Shown piece by piece: positions 17,693 through 24,970 of a stretch of DNA of 64,000 bases. The notes beneath the pieces were generated by a model, which was not told the DNA's origin, did no database searches, and was given only the letters and a program-made list of their open reading frames with translations. Numbering within the stretch: position 1 is the stretch's first letter; each line of letters opens with the position of its first letter. The translations under genes were made by a program, and so were the position numbers. Source of the stretch: Cellvibrionaceae bacterium 1162T.S.0a.05 (GTDB lineage: Bacteria; Pseudomonadota; Gammaproteobacteria; Pseudomonadales; Cellvibrionaceae); NCBI GenBank assembly GCA_000964245.1, contig LANB01000001.1, positions 1,343,501 to 1,407,500 of the forward strand. Reading direction: 5' to 3'.

Positions 17693-18364
17693 ATGCGTGT
17701 ATTGATGATTGATGACGATTGCGACCTATGCGATCTCATGCAAACTTTTTTTCAACGTGGCGGCACGGAATTTATTTGCGAACACCGCGGCGATAAGGGC
17801 TTTAACCGTCTCCAGAACGAACGCTTTGATATTGTCTTGCTCGATGTCATGCTACCGGACGCCTCTGGGTTTGACGTTCTACAACGTATTCGTATCACCT
17901 CGGATGTGGTGATCATCATGCTTACGGCAAAGGGCGACGAACACGATCGTATCAAGGGGCTTGATCTCGGCGCCGATGATTATTTGTCGAAGCCCTTCAG
18001 TCCGGACGAGTTACAAGCACGTATGCGAGCAATTCTGCGGCGCACTCACAAAAAGCAAAATTTGAATGTCATTGAAGTAGACGATGTCACATTTTTCCCG
18101 GCCCGCAATCATGTCGAAGTCGCGGGCTCTTCCATAAAACTCACCAGTGTAGAAGCTGTAATACTGAAGCTGCTCATCTCACGCGCAGGCGAAGCGGTGA
18201 GTCGTGACCACTTGTATCACTCTGTACTCAATCGCGACCCCAGCCCTTACGACCGGAGTCTCGATACCCACGTTAGCAGTTTGCGCAAAAAACTGGGGCC
18301 CTGCCCCGGCGGGAGCCAGCGTATTCTTTCTGTGCGGGGTGTGGGCTATCAGTACGCCCGATGA
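17693..18364 (+). CDS. OmpR-family response regulator, CpxR-like
   Basis: A 223-residue two-component response regulator. The receiver domain shows the acidic pair (DDD near the N-terminus), phospho-acceptor Asp51 (IVLLDVMLP), the conserved Thr in MLTAKG and Lys in LSKPFSPDEL. The C-terminal winged helix reads LTSVEAVILKLLISRAGEAVSRDHLY ... DRSLDTHVSSLRKKLG ... SVRGVGYQYA, the OmpR/PhoB class. Its stop codon overlaps the ATG of the sensor kinase (ATGA), so the two are translationally coupled. The adjacent Spy/CpxP-like gene and the GTCAA-N5-GTAAA site before it suggest an envelope-stress system of the CpxR type. Confidence 0.9.
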   Translation: MRVLMIDDDCDLCDLMQTFFQRGGTEFICEHRGDKGFNRLQNERFDIVLLDVMLPDASGFDVLQRIRITSDVVIIMLTAKGDEHDRIKGLDLGADDYLSKPFSPDELQARMRAILRRTHKKQNLNVIEVDDVTFFPARNHVEVAGSSIKLTSVEAVILKLLISRAGEAVSRDHLYHSVLNRDPSPYDRSLDTHVSSLRKKLGPCPGGSQRILSVRGVGYQYAR

Positions 18365-19812
18365 GTTCACTTTTTTTTCGTATATGGCTCGCAAATTGGT
18401 TGGTTTTTCTCGCCGTTATCGCGCTTTCCGTTTGGACGATTGACAGCCTGCACAATTGGAAGAATCGGTATTCCTCGCAGCATTTCCACACACTTCTACA
18501 AGACGCGAAAACGGCACTCCTCAATGCGGAAATTGCAGCAGAAAAGAAAGGAGAGCATTCAGAAACCCCCGCCACCTGGTTAAATACATTTGCAGACAAG
18601 GAACGTTTTTTATTGCTTGACGATCGCGGTAAGGATGTCCTGCAAAGACCCCTACCAAAATTGCCCAACCGTGGCATGCCTGGCCCTCCGCCAGACGTCG
18701 AGATACCGCCTTTTCGACGACAATTTTCGACCAGCATTGCATTTAAACACCACGCTACGCACACGCTGATGTTTATCCCCGCACAGCCTCGCGCTTTTAT
18801 TTTCTTTTTCAGCCCATTGGTTTTAGTTTTTTTCGCTTTCGTTGGCAGCGGATTCGCCGCGATGGGGCTCGCCCGTTATATCAGCAACCCCATTAAACAA
18901 TTACTGCTCGCCAGCAAAAAAATTTCCCGTGGTGAATTCAAAAGTAACGTCGCAGCGTCTGTAGGCAACCGTAAGGATGAAATTGCCGATCTGGCGCGAC
19001 GTTTCGACGAAATGACTCAGGCACTTGAAACGGCAAAAAATCAACAGGACTCGCTACTACGAGATGTTTCTCACGAGCTACGCTCGCCACTTACGCGTCT
19101 GACCCTGATTTTTGATTTGTTAAACGACGCATCAGAAGAAGAAAGACTAAGGCTGCACTGCCGCTTAAAAAAAGAATTACACGCACTGGAAATTTTAATT
19201 GATGAGGTGATGAGCCTTGCACATTTTAAGGCCGAAGTGGACTCACTCAAATTTGAGTATTGCGATCTTATCACCACCCTTTCGCCTGTTATTGAAGATG
19301 CGCGTTTCGAAGCTGACGCCTTAAACAAGGCGGTAATTTTTAATCATCAAAACGGTGAGCACCCGGCACGCATATCTAACATCCACTTTTGCCGCGCTAT
19401 CGAAAACATTTTACGCAATGCAATTCGGCATACGCCCGAACATGGCAAAGTTAAACTCACCTTGAGCCGACAAAATGACACTTGGCTAATAGGCATTTCC
19501 GACGAGGGCCCTGGTGTTAACGAAGACGAACTCAAGGATATTTTCAGACCCTTTTATCGCAGTCGTGATGTCGAACAAGAGCACAAGGGCAAGGGTATCG
19601 GCCTTGCATTGGCACAAAGCATTGTGCACGCCCACCACGGCAACATTTTTGCAACGAATGGGTTGCCAGCAAACGCAAACCCTTTGGACACTCATTCGAC
19701 GACAGGACATGAAGACCAACAATGCTCGCCACTTAAAACACCAGGTAAGACACCAATTGAAACGCCAATTAAAAAAAGCGGCTTGCATATTTATATTCAA
19801 ATTCCCGCTTGA
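18361..19812 (+). CDS. Sensor histidine kinase, CpxA-like
   Basis: A 483-residue inner-membrane kinase. A transmembrane segment at residues about 7-25 and another at about 145-170 (AFIFFFSPLVLVFFAFVGSG) flank a periplasmic domain. A HAMP linker follows (RYISNPIKQLLLASKKISRG), then the H-box with His238 (DVSHELRSPLTRL), N-box (IENILRNAIRHTP), G1 (DEGPGV), F (FRPFYRS) and G2 (GKGIGLALAQ). It overlaps the regulator gene by 4 bp. Unusually, between G2 and the final strand (HIYIQIP) there is a polar insertion of about 45 residues rich in Thr, Pro, Lys and His. The periplasmic domain is Pro-rich (LPKLPNRGMPGPPPDVEIPP). Pairing with the neighbouring regulator is near certain from gene order. Confidence 0.9.
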   Translation: MSSLFFRIWLANWLVFLAVIALSVWTIDSLHNWKNRYSSQHFHTLLQDAKTALLNAEIAAEKKGEHSETPATWLNTFADKERFLLLDDRGKDVLQRPLPKLPNRGMPGPPPDVEIPPFRRQFSTSIAFKHHATHTLMFIPAQPRAFIFFFSPLVLVFFAFVGSGFAAMGLARYISNPIKQLLLASKKISRGEFKSNVAASVGNRKDEIADLARRFDEMTQALETAKNQQDSLLRDVSHELRSPLTRLTLIFDLLNDASEEERLRLHCRLKKELHALEILIDEVMSLAHFKAEVDSLKFEYCDLITTLSPVIEDARFEADALNKAVIFNHQNGEHPARISNIHFCRAIENILRNAIRHTPEHGKVKLTLSRQNDTWLIGISDEGPGVNEDELKDIFRPFYRSRDVEQEHKGKGIGLALAQSIVHAHHGNIFATNGLPANANPLDTHSTTGHEDQQCSPLKTPGKTPIETPIKKSGLHIYIQIPA

Positions 19813-19837
19813 TTAGGTCATCACTTCCCTGGCAAAC

Positions 19838-19852
19838 TTTACATAACTTGAC
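19838..19852 (-). promoter_or_regulatory. CpxR-box-like site upstream of the Spy-like gene
   Basis: TTTAC-N5-TTGAC on the plus strand reads GTCAA-N5-GTAAA on the minus strand, one mismatch from the known CpxR box. Its right edge is 63 bp before the start codon of the periplasmic Spy/CpxP-like protein and it follows the kinase stop codon, so the gene may have its own stress-induced promoter. Confidence 0.6.
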
Positions 19853-19915
19853 ATAAAAATGGCTGCGGTTGCGGTCAAATTCGAGGAAACTATCACTGTA
19901 GGTGGAGGTAATCTT

Positions 19916-20326
19916 ATGAAGCACCGTTACACAATTGCATGTTTATTTTCGGCTTTACTCCTGGCCGCTGGCGCCCAGGCTTGCCCGGATGGCCCTCCTG
20001 GAAAACACGGGAAAATGTTTGACTCGCTGGATCTCACCGAGGAACAAGAAGCGGCCTTAAATGCCTTGCATAAGGAAAAGCGTGCAAGCTTTCATGACCG
20101 CCGTGCGCATCACGACGACATTCAGCAATTAATTGAGGAAGGGCAAGTGGAAGCGGCCGCTGACCTGGCCGCCGAAAATGCACGTCAACATATTCGTTCA
20201 AGAGCAGAATTTCAAAGCAAGTTAGCGGAAATTCTGACACCCGAGCAAATGGAGCAATTCAAAGCAGAGAAGGGAGAAAGGCATAAGCACCACAAAAAAA
20301 TGTTTCGCAAAAAAATGTCTGACTAA
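19916..20326 (+). CDS. Spy/CpxP-like periplasmic protein
   Basis: A 136-residue secreted protein. The start at ATG 19916 is supported by GGTGGAGG upstream; an earlier in-frame ATG at 19859 would precede the signal peptide with an unlikely leader. The signal sequence ends near AGAQAC. Two LTxxQ-type motifs are visible (LDLTEEQEAALNAL and LTPEQMEQFKAEK), the signature of Spy/CpxP/CnrX-like helical proteins, which act as periplasmic chaperones or negative feedback partners of CpxA-type kinases. The C-terminus is His/Lys-rich (RHKHHKKMFRKK) and could bind metal. It sits directly behind the kinase gene and converges with the AraD1 gene, only 5 bp apart. Confidence 0.85.
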   Translation: MKHRYTIACLFSALLLAAGAQACPDGPPGKHGKMFDSLDLTEEQEAALNALHKEKRASFHDRRAHHDDIQQLIEEGQVEAAADLAAENARQHIRSRAEFQSKLAEILTPEQMEQFKAEKGERHKHHKKMFRKKMSD

Positions 20327-20331
20327 AATTA

Positions 20332-21321
20332 TTACAAAACCTTAACTTCTGCCCCGCTCACGGCCCTTGTGATAAGCGTATTACGCAAGGGCCGTCCAAA
20401 CACTGCACTTTCAAGTTCAAATACATCACCCGTTTTTGGCTCAATGCCGTCCGCAAAACTCAAGGTCCCGGTTCCAAAAAAATGGACGTTCACGTCGCCG
20501 GGTTTACGAAAACCTTCATATTTAAAGTGATGGTATTCGAGGTTCGCAATACTGTGACTCATATTCTCCTCACCGCTGAGAAATGGAGCTTCCCACAATA
20601 AATTTCCGTTCCGATAAATACGTGAACTCCCTGTCACTTCGGCCGGTAACTCGCCAAGCAATAATTCAGGGCCAAAAGCGCAAGCGCGCAACTTGCTGTG
20701 TGCGAGATAGAGGTAATTAATTTTTTCAGTTTTGTGGTCGGAGTATTCATTGCCGAGAGCAAAACCAACCCGCCAGGCTTGACCATGGTCGTCATTAATA
20801 TAAAGACCGACGATTTCGGCTTCGTCACCCAAATCCAAACCAAAACCCGGTGTGGGAATGTCAGCACCCGGCGCGACGACCACATCTCCGTCGCCCTTGT
20901 AAAACCATTCCGGTTGCACGCCCACTTCACCCGCAACAGGTTTTCCACCTTCAAGCCCCATGCGAAACATACGCATGGAATCTGTGAGTTCGCTTTCATC
21001 GCTCTGGAGTTTACTGTGCATGGCGGCGCGAGTGTCCGCACTACCGAGATGAGTCAGGCCTGTACCAGCCACTAACATATGGGCAGGGTCGGGATGCAGA
21101 AGAGGAGGGAGAAGTTGGCCCTCATCAATCAAATTTTGATAGGCGAGTAACTCGCCATTTCGAAGCTGCTCGACCTGGTCTTCCAGTCGTAACTTATTTT
21201 GTATTGCTTCTTTAGCCAGCGCATAAACCGAGGTGGTAACTTGCAAGCATTCTATTTCTTTCGGGGATCGCACGATGCCAGTGGCGATTGTGTCGCCCAC
21301 CAGGTATTGGATAAGTCTCAT
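20332..21321 (-). CDS. AraD1/GguC-type FAH-fold protein, probable 2-keto-3-deoxypentonate dehydratase
   Basis: A 329-residue cytoplasmic protein of the fumarylacetoacetate-hydrolase superfamily, AraD1/GguC branch. Recognisable segments are AGTGLTHLGSADTRAAMH, GVQPEWFYKGDG, DLGDEAEIVGLYI with the metal-binding acidic residues, GFALGNEYSDH and the HFFGTGTLSFADGI strand. In non-phosphorylative pentose pathways, FAH-fold enzymes such as XylX dehydrate 2-keto-3-deoxypentonate to 2-oxoglutarate semialdehyde. That is the one step otherwise missing between the dehydratase at 22141 and the dehydrogenase at 24971. It follows the GntR gene by 45 bp in one operon, divergent from the dehydratase operon. 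The exact stereochemistry of its substrate (L-arabinose or D-xylose derived) is inferred from context. Confidence 0.82.
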   Translation of the reverse strand: MRLIQYLVGDTIATGIVRSPKEIECLQVTTSVYALAKEAIQNKLRLEDQVEQLRNGELLAYQNLIDEGQLLPPLLHPDPAHMLVAGTGLTHLGSADTRAAMHSKLQSDESELTDSMRMFRMGLEGGKPVAGEVGVQPEWFYKGDGDVVVAPGADIPTPGFGLDLGDEAEIVGLYINDDHGQAWRVGFALGNEYSDHKTEKINYLYLAHSKLRACAFGPELLLGELPAEVTGSSRIYRNGNLLWEAPFLSGEENMSHSIANLEYHHFKYEGFRKPGDVNVHFFGTGTLSFADGIEPKTGDVFELESAVFGRPLRNTLITRAVSGAEVKVL

Positions 21322-21366
21322 TATTTTCTCTTTTGCTTATTGCCAAAAACATACGCGCGACTGCGT

Positions 21367-22065
21367 TTAACAAGTGTCAAAATCCCTGCGGGAATCGTGC
21401 AGTAAAGCCTCGGTCGTTTCACGGGCCGCCTGTGGATCTCGCTTGGCGATAGCCTGGTAAACAGCTTCATGGCGAGTGACGGACTCTTCCTGAATCTGCT
21501 GATCGCGCGTGGTTAATCGAATTGAGATCGCGAGAGCGTTATGCAAGGTGTAGCCAATGTAGCGAATCACATCATTGTGCGTCGCATTCATTATGGCTTG
21601 ATGAAAACGAATATCCGGTTCCAACAACTCCTCCAGGCTATTCGCATTGGCCATGTCTTCATGCGCACAGCGAATGTATTCGATATCCTCATCCGTTGCT
21701 TTTTGCGCGGCCAATTCAGCAGCGGCCGGCTCAAAAGCCCTCCGTGCCTCGAACATCATATCCAGAAAATCTTCCGGGGGCAGTGCCTGAGTCACCCATG
21801 ACAACACATCACTGTCGAGTAAATTCCAGCAGTTACGATTTTTCACCACTGTTCCCACTCGCGGCCGTGAAGCCAGCAAGCCCTTGGCCGAGAGAATTTT
21901 TGTCGCTTCGCGCATAATAGGCCGACTCACGCCAAACTCGGCGCAAAGATCAGCCTCAATCGGCAATTGCTCACCTTCTTTGTAATGACCAGAGATGATT
22001 CGTAAGCCTAATTGATCAACAATTTGGCCATTAAGATTTTTTGGTGGTGAAAAATTTAGCTGCAT
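21367..22065 (-). CDS. GntR-family (FCD) regulator of the pentose oxidation module
   Basis: A 232-residue regulator from ATG 22065. The frame can be extended to a TTG at 22104, but that codon lies inside the operator-like palindrome, so the internal ATG is preferred. The N-terminal winged helix-turn-helix is typical of GntR (IISGHYKEGEQLPIEADLCAEFGVSRPIMREATKILSAKGLL ... RPRVGTVV). The all-helical FCD ligand domain follows (FEARRAFEPAAAELAA, LEPDIRFHQAIMNATHN, RHEAVYQAIAKRDPQAARE) with the His/Asp pattern that usually holds a metal. It is divergent from the dehydratase operon. The likely effector is a pathway acid such as arabonate or the 2-keto-3-deoxy intermediate; FCD regulators commonly respond to sugar acids. 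Confidence 0.88.
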   Translation of the reverse strand: MQLNFSPPKNLNGQIVDQLGLRIISGHYKEGEQLPIEADLCAEFGVSRPIMREATKILSAKGLLASRPRVGTVVKNRNCWNLLDSDVLSWVTQALPPEDFLDMMFEARRAFEPAAAELAAQKATDEDIEYIRCAHEDMANANSLEELLEPDIRFHQAIMNATHNDVIRYIGYTLHNALAISIRLTTRDQQIQEESVTRHEAVYQAIAKRDPQAARETTEALLHDSRRDFDTC

Positions 22066-22091
22066 AACAAGACGCGATCCCAAAAGAGTTA

Positions 22092-22102
22092 TATCATATG
22101 AC
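22092..22102. promoter_or_regulatory. GntR-type operator in the divergent pentose promoter
   Basis: TATCATATGAC, an imperfect palindrome around CATATG, lies in the 75-bp gap between the regulator and dehydratase start codons. Its reverse complement, GTCATATGATA, occurs exactly at 26960-26970 upstream of the sugar ABC transporter. The only GntR regulator in the window is next door, so it is the probable binder. Confidence 0.65.
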
Positions 22103-22140
22103 AATTAACACAATAAAGACATTTCAAGCACTATCTTACT

Positions 22141-23874
22141 ATGAGAGAGAAAAATAAACGTCTGCGATCTTCGCAATGGTTCGGCACAAACGATAAAAAT
22201 GGCTTCATGTACCGAAGCTGGATGAAGAATCAGGGTTTTCCCGATCACCAGTTTCAAGGCAAGCCTGTCATCGGTATTTGTAATACCTGGTCAGAGCTTA
22301 CGCCCTGTAACGCGCACTTTCGCCAATTGGCAGAGCGAGTCAAGCAAGGCATCTATGAAGCTGGTGGCCTGCCCGTCGAATTTCCGGTGTTCTCAAACGG
22401 TGAATCCAACTTGCGTCCCACAGCTATGTTGACGCGAAATCTGGCTTCAATGGATGTCGAAGAAGCAATTCGCGGCAATCCCATTGATGGCGTGGTACTG
22501 ATGTGCGGCTGCGACAAAACGACACCGGCCTTATTAATGGGGGCGGCCAGCTGTGATGTGCCTGCCATAGTTGTCACTGGCGGCCCCATGTTAAATGGTA
22601 AACACAAAGGCCAGGACGTGGGCTCTGGTACGCTCGTGTGGAAAATGCACGAACAACTAAAAAGCGGTGAAATTGACCTCAATGAGTTTCTCAGCGCTGA
22701 AGGCGGCATGTCGCGCTCCGCTGGCACCTGCAACACCATGGGTACCGCATCAACCATGGCCTGCATGGCCGAATCACTCGGCACCTCACTGCCACATAAC
22801 GCCGCTATTCCAGCGGTCGATGCACGCCGTTACGCCCTGGCCCATTTATCCGGGATGCGCATCGTCGACATGGTTCACGAGGACTTGTGCCTCAGCAAGG
22901 TCTTAACGCGTAAGGCGTTCATTAATGCCATTCGCACCAATGCCGCCATCGGCGGTTCCACCAACGCGGTGATCCATTTAAAGGCCATTGCCCAGCGCAT
23001 TGGTGTGCAACTGGATCTGGAAGATTGGCAGCACTACGGCAAAACCGTGCCAACAATCGTGAACTTGCAACCCTCAGGGCAGTACCTGATGGAGGATTAC
23101 TACTATGCAGGTGGCTTGCCAGCGGTATTGCGCAAACTCGGCGAAAACAACCTGCTCAATCGCGAAGCGCTCACTGTGAATGGGAAAAGTATCTGGGAGA
23201 ATGTTGCCGATGCGCCCTGCTACAACAGTGATGTTATCCGCGATTTTGATCGCGCGCTCGTGAAGCAGGGTGGCATTTGTATTCTGCGCGGCAACCTGGC
23301 ACCGCGCGGCGCGGTATTGAAGCCTTCCGCCGCAAGCCCTGCCCTGATGAAACACCGTGGCCGCGCCGTGGTGTTTGAGAACTTTGATGACTATAAGGCA
23401 CGCATCAATGACGACAGCCTCGATGTTGATGAAAACAGTATCCTGGTCATGAAAAATTGCGGGCCCAAAGGGTATCCGGGGATGGCCGAAGTCGGCAATA
23501 TGGGCTTACCGCCCAAGCTCCTTAAGAAAGGCATCAAGGATATGGTACGCATCTCCGATGCACGTATGAGTGGAACCGCATTTGGCACTGTTGTCTTGCA
23601 TGTTGCGCCCGAAGCGCGGGAGTTTGGGCCACTCGCTGCCGTACAAAATGGCGATGAGATCAGTCTCGATGCCGAGGCGGGCATCCTGCAGTTGGAAATC
23701 AGTGATGAAGACCTTGAGCAACGTCTGGCTTCGCTTAGAAAAGATCAAATCATTGCCCGTGGCGGAGGCTATCTTGAATTGTATTTAAATCATGTCACAC
23801 AAGCTGATGAAGGCTGCGATTTTGATTTTCTCATTGGCTGTCGCGGCGCCGACGTGCCCGCGCACTCGCACTAA
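22141..23874 (+). CDS. IlvD/Edd-family sugar-acid dehydratase, probable L-arabonate dehydratase
   Basis: A 577-residue enzyme of the dihydroxyacid/phosphogluconate dehydratase family, pentonate dehydratase branch (IlvD/AraC/XylD). Iron-sulfur cysteines are readable: Cys47 (GICNTWSEL), Cys122 and Cys124 (MCGCDKTTPA) and Cys197 (SAGTCNTMGTAST). The C-terminal SDARMSGTAFGTVVLHVAPEA segment is also family-typical. It would convert L-arabonate (or another C5/C6 aldonate) to the 2-keto-3-deoxy acid. It opens the operon that continues with the SDR dehydrogenase 26 bp later. The choice of a C5 substrate rests on the 2-oxoglutarate semialdehyde dehydrogenase in the same operon and on the absence of a KDG kinase or aldolase; galactonate or xylonate remain possible. 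Confidence 0.9.
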   Translation: MREKNKRLRSSQWFGTNDKNGFMYRSWMKNQGFPDHQFQGKPVIGICNTWSELTPCNAHFRQLAERVKQGIYEAGGLPVEFPVFSNGESNLRPTAMLTRNLASMDVEEAIRGNPIDGVVLMCGCDKTTPALLMGAASCDVPAIVVTGGPMLNGKHKGQDVGSGTLVWKMHEQLKSGEIDLNEFLSAEGGMSRSAGTCNTMGTASTMACMAESLGTSLPHNAAIPAVDARRYALAHLSGMRIVDMVHEDLCLSKVLTRKAFINAIRTNAAIGGSTNAVIHLKAIAQRIGVQLDLEDWQHYGKTVPTIVNLQPSGQYLMEDYYYAGGLPAVLRKLGENNLLNREALTVNGKSIWENVADAPCYNSDVIRDFDRALVKQGGICILRGNLAPRGAVLKPSAASPALMKHRGRAVVFENFDDYKARINDDSLDVDENSILVMKNCGPKGYPGMAEVGNMGLPPKLLKKGIKDMVRISDARMSGTAFGTVVLHVAPEAREFGPLAAVQNGDEISLDAEAGILQLEISDEDLEQRLASLRKDQIIARGGGYLELYLNHVTQADEGCDFDFLIGCRGADVPAHSH

Positions 23875-23900
23875 CCATCACGTAGGGCGAATACCGCAAC

Positions 23901-24671
23901 ATGACCTTAAGTAACCACTACCCCAGTTTAAAAAATAAAGTTGTCTTTATTAGCGGCGGTGCCACAGGCATCGGCGCTAACCTGGTTGAAGCATTTTGCC
24001 GTCAACAAGCCCGCGTGGCCTTTGTCGACATCCAGGATGACGAAGCACAAAAGTTGATCGCTACAATCGAACATATCGCAGGGGCAAGTACGCCCGTTTA
24101 TTTTCACTGCGACCTGGTGGATATCGATCGCTTGCGTGCCGTGATTGACGACGTCGGTGCAAGTATCGGACCCATAGGGGTATTGATAAACAATGCCGCG
24201 AGTGACACGCGCCATGATTTTCGCTCAGTTACCGAGGACTACTGGAATGAGCGTATCAATATCAATTTGCGACACGCTTTTTTTGCCATTCAAGCTGTAC
24301 ACGCACAAATGTTACTATTGGGCGGCGGTTCGATTATCAACTTCGGTTCAATGAGTTGGTACGAATGCCAGGGCAATATGACAGGTTACACGACTTCAAA
24401 AGCGGGGCTCGAAGGCATGACACGAGGACTCGCACGTGACCTCGGAACAGATAGAATACGTATTAATACGCTGACTCCCGGTTGGGTTATGACCGAGCGA
24501 CAATTGCGCGATTGGGTGGACGAAAATACGGCCGAAGAAATCCATCGCAGTCAATGCCTGAAGGACCGCTTGATGCCGGAAGACATCAGCGCTATGGCCC
24601 TGTTTCTCGCGTCTGACGACAGTAAAATGTGTAGTGCACAAAACTTTATTGTCGATGGTGGCTGGATTTAA
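23901..24671 (+). CDS. SDR-family sugar 1-dehydrogenase (probable aldose to lactone step)
   Basis: A 256-residue classical short-chain dehydrogenase. The NAD(P) site reads SGGATGIGANL, the acidic VDIQDD after the second strand favours NAD, and the NNAAS motif, catalytic Ser in NFGSMS, Tyr163 and Lys167 (GYTTSKAG) are intact. The C-terminus (SAQNFIVDGGW) is standard. In this operon the missing role is oxidation of a pentose to its lactone, as done by the SDR XylB of Caulobacter. L-arabinose is the favoured substrate because of the transporter and AraD1 neighbours. It follows the dehydratase by 26 bp and precedes the semialdehyde dehydrogenase across a 299-bp gap. Confidence 0.82.
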   Translation: MTLSNHYPSLKNKVVFISGGATGIGANLVEAFCRQQARVAFVDIQDDEAQKLIATIEHIAGASTPVYFHCDLVDIDRLRAVIDDVGASIGPIGVLINNAASDTRHDFRSVTEDYWNERININLRHAFFAIQAVHAQMLLLGGGSIINFGSMSWYECQGNMTGYTTSKAGLEGMTRGLARDLGTDRIRINTLTPGWVMTERQLRDWVDENTAEEIHRSQCLKDRLMPEDISAMALFLASDDSKMCSAQNFIVDGGWI

Positions 24672-24924
24672 AAACAGCTTCAAGTATAAAAAAATAACTT
24701 TAAAACAATAAAAAAGCACAGGGAGGCATCAACTTCTACTCGCGCAGATGATGATGCAAATGAAGAGCACAAATGGAATGGATAGTGCAAATAATGTAGA
24801 GCAAACAATATAGAGCAAATAAATCGTGAAAATGCACAATTTAAATAGCGCAGGAAGAACTATTTAAACCAGGATTGCAAAACTATAAAAAATACAATTC
24901 TGCTTATTTGATAGAAAATCAACA

Positions 24925-24943
24925 ATTAAACCTGAGGTTTAAT
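24925..24943. promoter_or_regulatory. 19-bp palindrome in the gap before the semialdehyde dehydrogenase
   Basis: ATTAAACCTGAGGTTTAAT has perfect 9-bp arms around one central base and lies 27 bp before the ATG at 24971. The 299-bp gap (24672-24970) also holds a 16-bp-spaced direct repeat of TAGAGCAAA (about 24797 and 24811). The palindrome does not resemble the GntR-type site, so a second regulator may act here, or it may block or pause readthrough. Function unknown. Confidence 0.5.
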
Positions 24944-24970
24944 GCCAGGAATTGAGATAGAGGAAAGAGA

